Assembly (NCBI RefSeq): GCF_030052815.1
Contig: NC_079504.1
Location: 85,066,249-85,130,248 of the forward strand
Source: Hevea brasiliensis
Taxonomy: Eukaryota; Streptophyta; Magnoliopsida; Malpighiales; Euphorbiaceae
Direction: 5' to 3'
DNA: 64,000 bases
Below the pieces are notes generated by a model, which saw nothing but the letters and a program-made list of their open reading frames with translations, was not told where the DNA came from and did no database searches. Shown one piece after another: positions 12,331 through 23,156 of the stretch. The number at the start of each line of letters is the position of its first letter. Within the stretch, counting starts at the first letter, position 1. A program made the translations under genes and the position numbers.

Positions 12331-13685
12331 TTGATATATTTTCCAGAAGAGTTGCTGGGTTTGCCACCAGAGAGAGAGGTAGAGTTTGCTATAGAGGTTA
12401 TCTTTGGAGTCTTGCCGATTTCCATTACTCCATATAGGATGGCACCTAGTGAACTGAAAGAGTTGAAAGTTCAGTTACAAGAACTACTGGATAAGGGCTT
12501 TATACACCCAAGTGTGTCACCATGGGGAGCACTAGTGCTATTTGTGAAAAAGAAAGATGGTACCCTCTGGCTTTGTATAGACTACCAGTAGCTGAATAAG
12601 GTGATTGTGAGAAACAAATATCCTTTACCACGGATAGATGACTTGTTTGATCAACTGAAGGAAGCCGGTGTATTCTCCAAAATAGATCTCAGATCAGGCT
12701 ACCATCAGTTAAGGGTAAAGGAGATAGATGTGCCAAAAATTGCTTTCAGGACCCGGTATGGATGCTATGAGTTCCTAGTGATGCCATTTGGGCTGACGAA
12801 TGCACCAGCAGCTTTCATGGACCTCATGAACTGTATCTTTCATTCCTACTTAGATCAGTCATTGTAGTCTTTATAGATGATATTCTGGTGTATTCTAAGA
12901 GCCAGAAGGAGCATGATGAACACTTGAGAGTAGTACTACAGACACTGTGGGAAAAGCAGTTGTATGCCAAGTTGTCCAAGTGTGACTTCTAGTTAGATGA
13001 GATATCTTTCCTTGGGCACATTGTATTAACAGATGGGATCAGGGTAGATCCAAAGAAGATTAAAGCAGTAGTTAAATGGAAGCCTCCCAAAAATGTAACA
13101 GAGGTCAAAAGCTTCTTGGGGTTAGCTAGATACTATAGGAGATTTATGAAGGGATTCTCCCTTATAACAACCCCACTGACTAAGTTGCTACATAAGAATG
13201 TCAAGTTTGACTGGAATGACAAGTGTCAAATCAATTTTGAGAAACTGAAGGCTATGCTCATAGAAGCTCTAGTGTTGACACAACTAGAGTTGGGGAAAGA
13301 CTATGTGCTCTACAGTGATGCCTCTCACAATGGACTTGGGTGTGTTCTAATGCAAGAAGGGAAAGTAGTTGCTTATGCTTCCAGATAGCTAAGACCACAT
13401 GAAAAGAATTATCCAGCACATGATTTAGAATTGGCAATAATAATATTTGCATTGAAGATATGGAGGCATTACCTATATGGTGAGGAGTGCTACATATACA
13501 TGGATCACAAGTGTCTAAAGTATTTACCAAACCAGAAGGAACTTAATCTGAGACAGAGGATATGGATTGAATTCCTTAAGGATTATGACTATGTGATCGA
13601 CTATCACCCTGAAAAGGCAAATATAGTGGCTGATGCACTGAGCAGGAAGTCCATGATGGCTTTGAGAACACTGAATGTTCACTAA
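12331..13685 (+). pseudogene. Element A reverse transcriptase and RNase H (decayed)
   Basis: RT opens with a [23 protein letters not shown] segment, then [39 protein letters not shown] and [17 protein letters not shown] frame break near 12860 puts the catalytic FIDDILVYS into another frame. TAG stops sit at 12589-12591 and 12990-12992, the same codons as in element C. RNase H follows ([37 protein letters not shown], then [16 protein letters not shown] near the end). Together these would copy element RNA into DNA; this copy is inactive. Confidence 0.92.
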
Positions 13686-13709
13686 TCCTTAGTTCTAGAT
13701 GGGACTATT

Positions 13710-14301
13710 TTGGCTAAGTTGTGTGTAAAGCCAAGATTGCTACAACAAATACAGGAAGCACAGATAAAGAATGAAAAGCTGATGACAATTATGGGCAACG
13801 TTAAAGAGGGGAAGGAGACTGATTATGAGCTGAAAGAAGATGGGTGCCTGTATTATAAAGGCAGAATCTATGTACTAGGAGATGAGAAACTGAAGAATAA
13901 TATCTTAAAAGAGGCACATAGTAGCTTCCATGCTATGCACCCAGGAAGTACTAAGATGTATCATGATTTGAAGGCACATTATTGGTGGCCTAGGATGAAG
14001 AAAGAGATTGGTGATTTTGTGACCAGATGTCTAACATGCTAGTAGGTTAAAGCCGAGCATTAGGTTCCATCAAGGTTACTACAACCCATATCTATACTAG
14101 AGTGGAAATGGGACCGCATTACCATGGACTTTGTAACTGGGCTACCTTTGACACAAAAGAAGCATGGTACTATTTGGGTGTTTGTTGATAGATTAACAAA
14201 ATTAGCTCATTTCTTACCTATCAGAACTGACTATTCATTGGAAAGATTAGCAGAGATTTACATAGCTGAGATAGTACGGTTACATGGAGTGCCGACATTG
14301 A
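13710..14301 (+). pseudogene. Element A integrase, N-terminal part
   Basis: Integrase inserts the element cDNA into chromosomes. The HHCC zinc region is visible ([20 protein letters not shown], then TRCLTC), followed by adjacent TAG codons near 14040. The core begins with [15 protein letters not shown], which holds the first catalytic D, and DYSLERLAEIYIAEIVRLHG. It is cut off at 14301 by the 1678-bp insertion and resumes at 15980. Confidence 0.92.
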
Positions 14302-15979
14302 TGGTTGTCGATTCCACCAAAAAATAAAATTAACTGAAATTACCAGTAATGAAATGTTTTCTGCAATAAGTGGTAATCCAGGTCAAACCCTAGAGACTGA
14401 ATTACTAAATTTCGTACACTTGTGTAACAAGAAAAGAACAAAGGTTGGGGGGGGGGTGTTGTAATACTAAATCAGAAGAAATCACGTTCAGAAATTAAAG
14501 AAATAAATTTAGGTATAAAACTCTCAATTTAAACAAACTTTAGTCCAAGGTAATTCGCATTCCAATGCATAACTCAATGATAGACAAAAGAAATACAATT
14601 ATCTCTTATTGAATACTTAACGTAGATTTACCAAACAGCGAGATAAAACTCCTAACATCCCTATACTCATCAATTCAAGCCCAGCACTCTTGTTGACTCT
14701 AATTATTAACTGAATTGGTATTAAGTAATCCTCATCAAATTAATAATTGCTTTAAGAATAGGAAGTAGTTAAGTTGAACAATGATTTATAAAGCATAAAT
14801 CATTTAATTCACTCTATTATTTCCTTAGGTTATTATCGAAAACTTGGATCATAATCAATAAAACCTAATTGCTACTCACATTCAATCTTATACAACAACT
14901 ACGGATTATGAAGATGAACTAGCAATTGATCACATTAAACAATTAACTAATTGGCCTTTTTAGCTAATCATTCAATAGATAAAAAATAATAAAATTAAGA
15001 AACAATAGATATTCAAAAAGACATAATTTAAATTAATAACTTAGTCTTACAAATCATGCATAAGAACTAGAATCCCTTGAACTGAATTTAGAAACCTAGT
15101 CGCTCATGGCTTACAAAAGAAAAATAAATGGAGAAACCTAAAACTATGGAGAATGAAGGTTTTGAGGGCGTGTTGAAGGTCTGAATGGATGTCTCCCCCT
15201 GTTGCTACCAAAGATGGTCTTTATAATAAAAAAACTAATTCACAAACTTGGAAAACTTTTGAATTTCGAAAAGATAGATTCTCTGCTCTGCAATCACGAC
15301 TAATTTTTAGCCACTTCCCTTGCAATTCTGCCTCTAACTTCTTTAGGAAAGTTGTAGCCCTACTTCTTAGCTTTCCAACAGGTACTCATTTGCCCAAATC
15401 GAAGGTCTATAGCCCAAGTTATGGGCCAAAAATTGAAACTGGTTCTGACAGAGTATCCAGCCCAAAATAACGACTTCATTGCCGTTTTTTACCATTAAAA
15501 TGGCCTTATCTCGCTTCCAGTACTTCACAACAATTGTAGAGGTGGTTCTTAAGGTTCAATTGGGCTTATGTTTGCTTCATTTGGACCTCCGAAGCTCCAG
15601 ATATAAAATAAATCCCAAGACTGGTCGTGACAAATCAAGAGTGGGCTTTTGCAATAGATCCATAGCTCATTTTGACAACCTTAGAGACTGATTTGGGTTT
15701 TGGTCCCTCTTTGTCATTTGTAATGCTCTGACTTAGCTTTTCACTTAATTAAATAGCACTCAATTTGGAGACTCACAACTTTAGAAACACCTAAAAAATA
15801 CACCAAAGGTCAAATTAATGCAAATACTAAAAATTTCTCTATTTATCACAATTATTCCAATAAATCTCTAAAAATATGCCTAATTGATAACTATACTTTA
15901 ATCAACTGAATTAGGCATAAAAATATACTAGAAACACTAAATGTGATGGGAGTAAAATTAATAAATTATGCACTTATCA
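14302..15979 (-). mobile_element. 1678-bp non-coding insertion in integrase
   Basis: Splits integrase of element A between perfect 8-bp direct repeats GACATTGA (14294-14301 and 15980-15987; the next base T also matches). The ends are TGGTTGTCGATTCC and GCACTTATCA, so TG..CA outside. On the minus strand it begins TGATAAGTGCATAATTTATT. No transposase, RT or gag is visible, and there is no terminal inverted repeat beyond a few bases. An 8-9-bp duplication suits a DNA transposon (hAT- or Mutator-like) better than an LTR element, yet TG..CA ends suit an LTR. It contains two units of the module found in gypsy LTRs (near 15340-15425 and 15520-15605) and a run of ten G at 14447-14456. The class is unresolved. 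Confidence 0.75.
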
Positions 15980-16118
15980 GACATTGATCATATTTGACCG
16001 AGACCCGAGGTTTACTTCGAGATTTTAGAAGAAGTTACAGAAGTCGTTAGACACTCAACTGCACTTCAGTACGGCTTTTCATCCTCAGACGGATGGACAG
16101 TCTGAAAGGGTGATTCAG
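15980..16118 (+). pseudogene. Element A integrase core, second piece
   Basis: Continues integrase after the insertion: [11 protein letters not shown], which holds the second catalytic D, one TAG where element C has the W codon TGG, then [13 protein letters not shown] with the catalytic E. It is in one frame to 16118, where a GT..AG segment begins. Confidence 0.9.
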
Positions 16119-16198
16119 GTAACCCTTAGAACTTAGTAAATTTTTATAAAGGTTGAAGAAATGATAATAATAATGACATGACATGAATGACATGATAG
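16119..16198 (+). other. Putative 80-nt intron in integrase
   Basis: Between SERVIQ and the conserved (V/I)L(K/E)DML lies an 80-nt AT-rich non-coding segment starting GTAACC and ending GATAG. It falls exactly between codons (phase 0). Element C has a 74-nt segment at the same codon (32880-32953), and the second A copy has one at 61797-61876. All start GTAA and end TAG. Splicing is inferred. Confidence 0.6.
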
Positions 16199-16941
16199 GT
16201 GCTAAAAGATATGCTTGGAGCTACATTATTGACTTTGAAGGAAGTTGGGAGAAGTAACTTTCTTTGGTGGAGTTTGCTTATAATAACAGCTACTAAGCCA
16301 GGATAAAAATGGCTCTATATAAAGCATTGTATGGGAGGAGATGCAGGACTCCCTTATGTTGGACAAAGATGGGTGAAGAGAAAGTAGTAGGCCCAGACTT
16401 GGTGAAGCAGACTGAAGAAAAAGTGAAACTCAATAGAGACAATTTGAAAACCGCCTCAGACAGACAGAAGTCATATGCTGACCTGAGAAGAAAGGACATA
16501 GAGTATGAGATTGGTGATAAGGTATTTCTCAAGATATCACCTTGGAAAAAAGTGCTAAGATTTGGCAAAAAGAGTAAGCCAAGCCCTAGGTTTATTGGTC
16601 CATACGATGTCATTGAACGTGTGGGTCCAGTAGCCTATAGGCTAGCTTTACCACCTGAGCTGGACAAGATTCACAACATATTTCATGTGTCGATGCTCAG
16701 GAGATACAGATCAGATCCTTCACATGTCATCTCAGCAGAAGAGATAATTGTACAACCTGATTTAACATATGAAGAAGAACCAATCAGAATCTTGGGACGA
16801 AAGGTAAAAGGGCTCAGAAATAAGAGAATTCCATTGGTGAAAGTCCTATGGAGACACCACAACACAGAAGAGGCAACATGGGAGAGCGAGGAGATGATAA
16901 GGCAGCAGTTCCCTCAGTTGTTTACATCAGGTAAATTTTAA
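16199..16941 (+). pseudogene. Element A integrase C-terminus and chromodomain
   Basis: Begins VLKDMLG, then a frame change and stops up to about 16300. From 16309 it is open: KALYGRRCRTPLCW (GPY/F-domain lead), YEIGDKVFLKISPWKKVLRF, PRFIGPYDVIERVGPVAYRL and IHNIFHVSMLRRY. The last 55 or so residues are a chromodomain (RNKRIPLVKVLWRHHNTEEA, then TWESEEMIRQQFPQLF), which in chromoviruses guides integration to marked chromatin. It ends at TAA 16941, where C has CGA and continues four codons. This C-terminus is the best evidence for the Tekay/Del assignment. Confidence 0.92.
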
Positions 16942-16960
16942 GGATAAAATTTTTATTTAG

Positions 16961-16970
16961 AGGGGAAGAA
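16961..16970 (+). other. Polypurine tract of element A
   Basis: AGGGGAAGAA directly before the T and TG that open the 3' LTR. It is the expected plus-strand primer site. Confidence 0.85.
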
Positions 16971-18233
16971 TTGTAACGCCCTCACTTTAGATAGTCCGTA
17001 CATTCTACTATTCCGATGACTAATGTCTATTCGGACAGCTAGAATGTCTGGAACTGCACTTAAACTAGAGTGAGGAGACATAAATTGATGGAATAAATGT
17101 TAAGAAAATATGAGAAAAATTAAGAGAAAATAAAAAAAAAATGAAATGCAACTAGGTTAAATGAGCCGAGGTTCCGACGATGGATGACCATATCAGAAAG
17201 TAACTGTGAAGTCAGTTGTCGACCCCAGACCCACGAGGAACCCTAGAAAATAATTTTTGGGACTTAATTAAAGGTTTATTGAGGTATAAATGACATTAAA
17301 AATGTCAAAAAAAATTCAAGAAAACTTATTAATCAGTACAGACCAAAAATAGCCTGACAAGCATAAGGAAGGGCATTTTGATCATTTCAACTCAAGAGTA
17401 GAATTTTGACCTAAATGTCCGTTAAAATGAATGGCAATAAATTTTAAAAATCCATTTGAAACATAAGGTAATTGTGGAATTAAAAAAGAGGACATAGAGG
17501 GAATTTTTGGAAATGTTAAAATTTAATTTTTTATAATTAATTATTAAATTAATTTTATGGGTATATATAGACATAAGAAGATAAAATTTCATTAAAACAA
17601 ATCATTTCTTCTTCATTTCTTCCCATGGCCGAACCTTGCTCTCTTCTTCCTCCATGGATTTTCTTCTTTCCAAGCCTTGAATCCCTTCCATTCTCACCAT
17701 AATTTTCATAAGTCCCTTCATTAAAATTTATCCCCACACCTTGGGAAGTCTATAGACAGCCAAGAAAAGAGGAAACAAGGAGGTTTTCACAAGTCTAAGA
17801 ATTGTCCATTTAAGGTTAGTGCATAATTTCTCTTTCTTTCTTCATTAAACCTTGAATTGAGGTTGAGATGAGTTAAAGTTGCATGAAAAATTAAGAAAAG
17901 AATGGGTTTGTGAAGGACCAAAAATTCGGCAGCCATAGGAGGTGAATGAAATTGATAGTTTTGATTTGGTTAGTGAAGTGGATTAATGAAGTTTATTGTA
18001 TAGAAATTGAATTGCAAGGAAGTATGCATGAGATTGAAACTTTGAAATTAGGGTTTGATCTAGTTATTAGGGCTTTTATGTTATTGTTTGAAATTGGCAT
18101 CCTTGAGATTGATTGTTGCTTAATAGAAGTGTCATGTATGCCAAATTGTAGTTTAGGAGATTGGAGGAAATGATTGGGAGTGTACATTTTCCATGCAGGT
18201 TTGAGACTTTATAAGTCCAGTATGTGTTTTGAG

Positions 18234-19410
18234 CCATAACTTGAATTTGTGTTGCTCCAATTGATATGAGGCCAATTGAAGATGAAATTAGGGCCAAAAT
18301 AATCCATTTTCCATGAAGAAACTATGCCCAAATTCTGTCTACAAATAGACCTAATTACTATTCCAATATGGCTGACCATACAATGAACCCAGAGAAATGA
18401 CCAAATGAATAGTAACATTCATTTAGTCATAATTCCCTCTAGACAGATCCAAATGACCTGAGTTTTATACCATTGGAAAGCTTAGACATAGGACTATAAC
18501 TTTCATGAAGGACGTAGAGGCTAGAAATACCTCTTACCAAACTAAATTGCTGGCCCAATTTAAGTCACAAAACTATCCAGAACCATATTGCCCAAAAATT
18601 GCTGGACATAGGTTTACCTGACCAATTTTGGCAAAAAGGCCATAACTTAGTCTACAAAAGTACAAATGCAATGAAACTAGTGGAAAAATTTCCATAAGAC
18701 ATAAATATACAATATTGGTATTTTGACCAAAACCCAAAAATCAAGGGAACTAGGTCAATTGGCTAGGTCAAGTTAGTATGCAAATTCTAGAAATTGCTTA
18801 AGTGATCACTTGACCCCAGAATAGTCGTTTAGTCATATCTCCCACTAGGAAACTGCAATTGGGATGAGCCATATTTTTCTAGAAACATAAGGAACAGGGC
18901 TCTAACTTTGTTTCAGACACTTTCCTCAAATTATGAATGTAAGAACCCTAAAAGTTGAGTCAAAACCACTGACCTAAATTGGAATCCTGTTGGCATAGGG
19001 TATACTAGTCCAGGCTAGTGATTTAGCTATAATTAATTCTACAAAACCTAAAAAAATTGCAATTCAAAATTTTGAGTGACCATAAGACATAGGGCAACAT
19101 TTCTATGGAGAACACTAGGCCTAAAAGTGGCTGCAACCTGTTCAATTAATTAGATAAATTCTAAGTCCAAAAACTGCCTAGTTAAGGAATCAGAATTAGG
19201 AAATGAACCAGTTATGATTATTTGACTATAACTTGAGTTCTAGAAATCTAAATGACATGATTCAAAAAGGAAAAATAAAGAAAAGACATAGAAAAACAAC
19301 TTCCATGAAGGAAGTATGGCCAAACAGTGGCCATAAATTGATCAAATTGATAGGTAAAATTAAGACATTAAAACTAAAGCTTAAAAAAGGTTCACGAGAC
19401 AAATTATTTT
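18234..19410 (+). repeat. Array of about 195-bp degenerate LTR modules
   Basis: Six units can be aligned by their opening CATAACT-like anchor at 18234, 18428, 18641, 18834, 19027 and 19226, spaced 194, 213, 193, 193 and 199 bp. Each unit runs roughly: CATAACTTG, CTACAAAA or CTAGA, CCAAATGACCTGA, an AT-rich part, TTGGAAAGCTTAGACATAG, then ACTATAACTTTCATGAAG. The last unit's end is my estimate. Units are strongly diverged from each other but keep order and spacing, and the same spacing recurs in other LTRs of this window. Confidence 0.75.
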
Positions 19411-20005
19411 ATGGTAGGGTTTTAACCCTAATATGTTGCTAAACACTAAATTATATGAAATAGGTAAATGGGACCTACTTTTCCACTACAAATTGACATA
19501 AAATTCTAATAAGTAATTGATAATGCTTAATTGCCCAAAGTAAAGCTAGGCTTAAATATATAGCTTGGATCAATTGGTATACCAATTAGGGACTACAGAT
19601 AGTAGTACTGCCTACATGAATAATCATTGATCGACAAAACATGTCTGATATGATTATTGTACAGGCTATATGCCTGCCCGTTGGCCATTATATCTAATTT
19701 CATTTCTAGCTTTAAAAGCCTGCCCGCTGGCCTTGTGCCTAACATGACAGTTGTATACAGGGTAGATATATAGTTGTCTAACCAATATACTCCCTTGTAT
19801 CCAACACTTATAGTCTATTATAGGTTACTTGGGCACTGTTATGAATTAATTAAGACTGAAAATAAGAGAAATGAATAGAAAAGATACTGTTAAATCTAAT
19901 TATTCCCAAAGTGCATAAAATTCATAAATAACTTAGATTTTATGAAATTAAGCATAGAATAATTATTTTAATTATTTAGTTACTTTTCTTTAAAATTATG
20001 CACCA

Positions 20006-20022
20006 CTAAGTAATTCGCTTAG
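20006..20022 (+). other. LTR stem-loop, element A 3' LTR
   Basis: CTAAGT and GCTTAG pair around AATTC with one G-U pair. Confidence 0.58.
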
Positions 20023-20569
20023 CGTGTTGGTTTTTCATCGCTTAGATACTGGAGACCAGACATAGCCGCAGCAGTAGCAATAGCAGTAGTGTTCTGACAG
20101 AGCTTTGACCAGAGTTGTCACAGTTCAGAGTCACCTCAAAATTTTGTATTTTGTTGGTAGGGCCCATGTATTAGACTTAGTATTTTAGTTTATTGTATAT
20201 AAACATCATTTAGTTATATTTTGGTGTTGTAAATAAAATTTGTAAATTTTTGTATATGGATTTTCACATGCAAAAAATATATCTTTTTCTTGAAATTACA
20301 TGAGAATTTGTGAATGACATGATGTATAAGGAAATGAGTAAAATATGATTATATTGACAGGTAAATATTGAAACCCGCCAGATGCTAATAAAACAGAGGA
20401 GGCTCTGCTCCGGTCTTCACAGAAATAAAATGTGATAAAAAAAAATTTCACACATCAATAAATGATATTTAAAATTAACAATGGACAGGACAAGATAAGA
20501 TATGGTGCTCCAGCATCGAATATGGCACGCTTTGCTCGGCTACATTGTAGATGGGTAAGGGCCGTCACA

Positions 20570-21750
20570 GAATTTATTTGGAGCAAAGTTTTTTTTTTAA
20601 AAAAAAAATATATAAAATTTTTAGAGGTTTTAAAACCTCTCAAATCTTTATTTTCTTAACCCATCAAATTAATGAGTTTGAAGGTTTTGATACCTTACAT
20701 TACTTATTTAAAAATCCGTACACTTCATCCAAATAAAATTAATTATATGATATATAATTAATAATTTATGATTAATTATGCAAATTACATTTTTTGTGTC
20801 TCAATTTCTCTTTTCATTAATGTTTCTTATTAATGGTGGCACTATAATAACTTTTTTTTTTCTCTTTATAGATGATCATATTCTCTCTTTTTAGTTGAAA
20901 TAATGATGCATTTTAATTATCAAATAAAACTATCAGGAAAGTTTATATTCCTCATTAATTTCCCTAATTATCATGATTACAAAATATAAATACACAATAA
21001 CTAACAACACAAATATGAAGAATGACCAATAGTGCTTAAGATAAATACCAGTGTAAACAATGATAAAACAACAACAATAACTATAAAATGCCTGAAATTA
21101 AGCATGAACTTGATCCATAACAAGTAAAACAATTTCTAAATAAAAGGTAGACACGTTTTCCACAGTTAAAAATTTGTATGTGGCAAATGATAAATTGATT
21201 CTTTTCGTTACACTATGAAAACTCTTAGTGGCACTACTTTGTTAATTAGTGGTACCACTTTGAATAATAAAGGTGTCAATAATAAGTACCTTTATAAAAG
21301 GTAACGACATCATGAAAGCTCTTAACAGTGTCGTTATAGTATTTAGCGAGAATTAAAAATAATAGAAGAGCCAATACTAGGCACCTTTGCAAAGCACAAT
21401 ATAAACTTTACAAAACAACATTGACATTGTCACGCTTGAAATCCTTGTTGGCATTATCACTTTTGAGTTATCACCATTATAGAAGTTTGACTTTATATGA
21501 AAGTAAGTTTTATAATAGTTAAATTAAATATTTATATTAAAATTTATATAAAATTTATTAAATTATATATAATAAATACTCAAATTTATATATAAATAAT
21601 TAATTTAACGGTTTTTAAATTTATTTTTATATGAAGTTATTGAATTTATAATAACCGTATCCAAATATTAATACAAAAAGAAAAATAAAAAAAAAAGTTA
21701 GAGTTTGAGATAATTTTTTTGGTAGGATAAGAAATTGAAAATCTAGTGGA
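20570..21750 (+). other. AT-rich stretch without a recognised gene
   Basis: Begins just after the LTR of A. I see no conserved protein frame. Between about 21200 and 21500 short related phrases recur in both orientations (GTGGCACTACT, AGTGGTACCACTT, AAAGGTGTC, GTACCTTT). These could be subterminal repeats of a decayed DNA transposon, but I cannot define its ends. Confidence 0.5.
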
Positions 21751-21987
21751 ATTGTTAAACTTAAATCTTATGAAGAGATGAAAAAAGTTAAATATGATGG
21801 ATTATTTTTTTATATCTGCATGTGGATTAGCAATAATAAATTATTAGGCTCATTGACAGATTAAATAATAATATCAAATAATAAGTAATTGGAAATATCT
21901 AAATGGATTGGGTCATGTGATTGAGCAAGCCTGTAACGGGTCAGACTGTTCATAAGCCTACTAAGGAAGAGGCCCCAACTCTCAGTC

Positions 21988-22043
21988 CTATATAAATAAA
22001 TAAATAAATAAATATAAATATAAATATAAATATAAATATATAT
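21988..22043 (+). promoter_or_regulatory. TATA-like box and AAAT/AAATAT microsatellite
   Basis: CCTATATAAATA is followed by (AAAT)n and then (AAATAT)n. It lies about 240 bp before the LTR end, where a Copia LTR promoter TATA box is plausible. The repeat expansion grows from the TATA box itself. Confidence 0.45.
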
Positions 22044-22234
22044 TCTGATAGCCCCATTTAGTATCAGATAGAATTTAGATAGAATTTGAACACTGTAGAT
22101 ATTGAGAGTTGTGAACCTACCCTTTCGCTTCCGTTCTTGATTGTTCATAGAAAATCATAGATGCAAGCATATTTTCAAGTACACATATTTTCTAATCATA
22201 TAATTTATAATGATTTAATTTATTTTTGAACAAT

Positions 22235-22246
22235 TGGTACCAGAGC
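22235..22246 (+). other. Primer-binding site of Copia element D
   Basis: TGGTACCAGAGC, one base from the initiator-Met tRNA match, two bases after the CA that ends the LTR. This is the usual Copia spacing. Confidence 0.82.
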
Positions 22247-22371
22247 CTGGTTAGGGATTACATTTTTTTTTTGTTAATTTTATTATTGTATGTTTGAATA
22301 TTAGTCTTGACAAATAAATATTGAATTTAATTTCATAGTTGATGAACACTTCTTTTTGTTTACGTTAAATA

Positions 22372-22373
<2 letters not shown>

Positions 22374-22414
<41 letters not shown>
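22374..22414 (+). repeat. (TA)n microsatellite
   Basis: About 20 TA units in the leader of Copia element D. A second run of about 12 units lies at 22948-22972. Confidence 0.95.
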
Positions 22415-22416
<2 letters not shown>

Positions 22417-23156
22417 AATTTCAAAATCCATATAGCTATATGTTGGTTTTTCGAAATAGTACATAATATATTTGTATAGTGATTATGATTGAACTTTGTA
22501 GCCCATATGAAATATGCATACTATCACATAATTAATTTAACAAAAGCTAATAGCATAAAATATTTACAATTCTGTTTGGTTATGTGTTTATTGATAGTTG
22601 TTGGTTTTGTTAGACTAATTATGTTCAGGTATATTGAGAATGTATCCATGAGTAATAATATTGTTACTATGTTTATAATATGGTGTCTATGAAAATTCTG
22701 ATTATGGTAAATATTTTTATGATTATGAGCTCCCCTATCGTGGGACTAGTCATAAAATTATTCTGTTAATTTGGTTAAAATTTATTCCATGGATTTCAAG
22801 AGTTATTTGGATTATATTAATAGTGGATATGCCCATCTGTATAACACTATTAATATAATATGTTATTATTGGTTGTAATGCTATTTGTTGATTGTCTTTA
22901 ATATTTTTTAATACCTTATCGGTATAAAAGTGTTAAAGATGTTGGTTTATATATATATATATATATATATATTGATGAGTGCAATGAGTTTTCTTGATTT
23001 TATTCTAATTTCAGACTCTTAGGCAGGATTATTATAAATAACAGTTTTGTACATAATTACTTTCTTAGTTGGATGTGAAAGGAAACTTTAGTTTCGTAAT
23101 TATGTTATATACATAATTCATGTTTCCTCTGTTGTTTTATTCCAGCTGTTGTTTCT

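Larger units (their letters stand above)
4624..20569 (+). mobile_element. Element A: Ty3/gypsy chromovirus, interrupted
   Basis: A Tekay/Del-like chromovirus with gag, protease, RT, RNase H, integrase and a C-terminal chromodomain. Its 5' LTR is split between 4624-5336 and 9395-10362, with about 2.15 kb more expected left of element B. The interior is 10363-16971 and the 3' LTR 16972-20569. Adding the visible and expected 5' LTR pieces and removing a 227-bp tandem duplication gives 3598 bp, the same as the 3' LTR, which supports the reconstruction. The coding part has many stops and frameshifts. By eye, the LTRs differ at about 13 of the 235 bases from 9400, so the insertion is not recent. 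Confidence 0.92.
16972..20569 (+). repeat. Element A 3' LTR (3598 bp)
   Basis: Starts TGTAACGCCCTCACTTTAG and ends GGGCCGTCACA. It matches the 5' LTR pieces (4624-5336 from 19121; 9400-10362 from 19846) and the partial LTR at 62645-64000. It holds the clearest array of the roughly 195-bp module (18234-19410) and the stem-loop at 20006-20022. Open frames inside it are not conserved. Confidence 0.92.

Noticed and set aside
16293..16613. A 106-codon minus-strand frame, repeated at 61971-62291
   Set aside because: It is the antisense shadow of the integrase C-terminus.
17555..17737. A 60-codon minus-strand frame present identically again at 63226-63408
   Set aside because: Identity only reflects duplication of the LTR of element A; it is not evidence of coding.
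21200..21500. CACTA-type DNA transposon
   Set aside because: Short mixed-orientation repeats are present, but I find no CACTA ends, target duplication or transposase.
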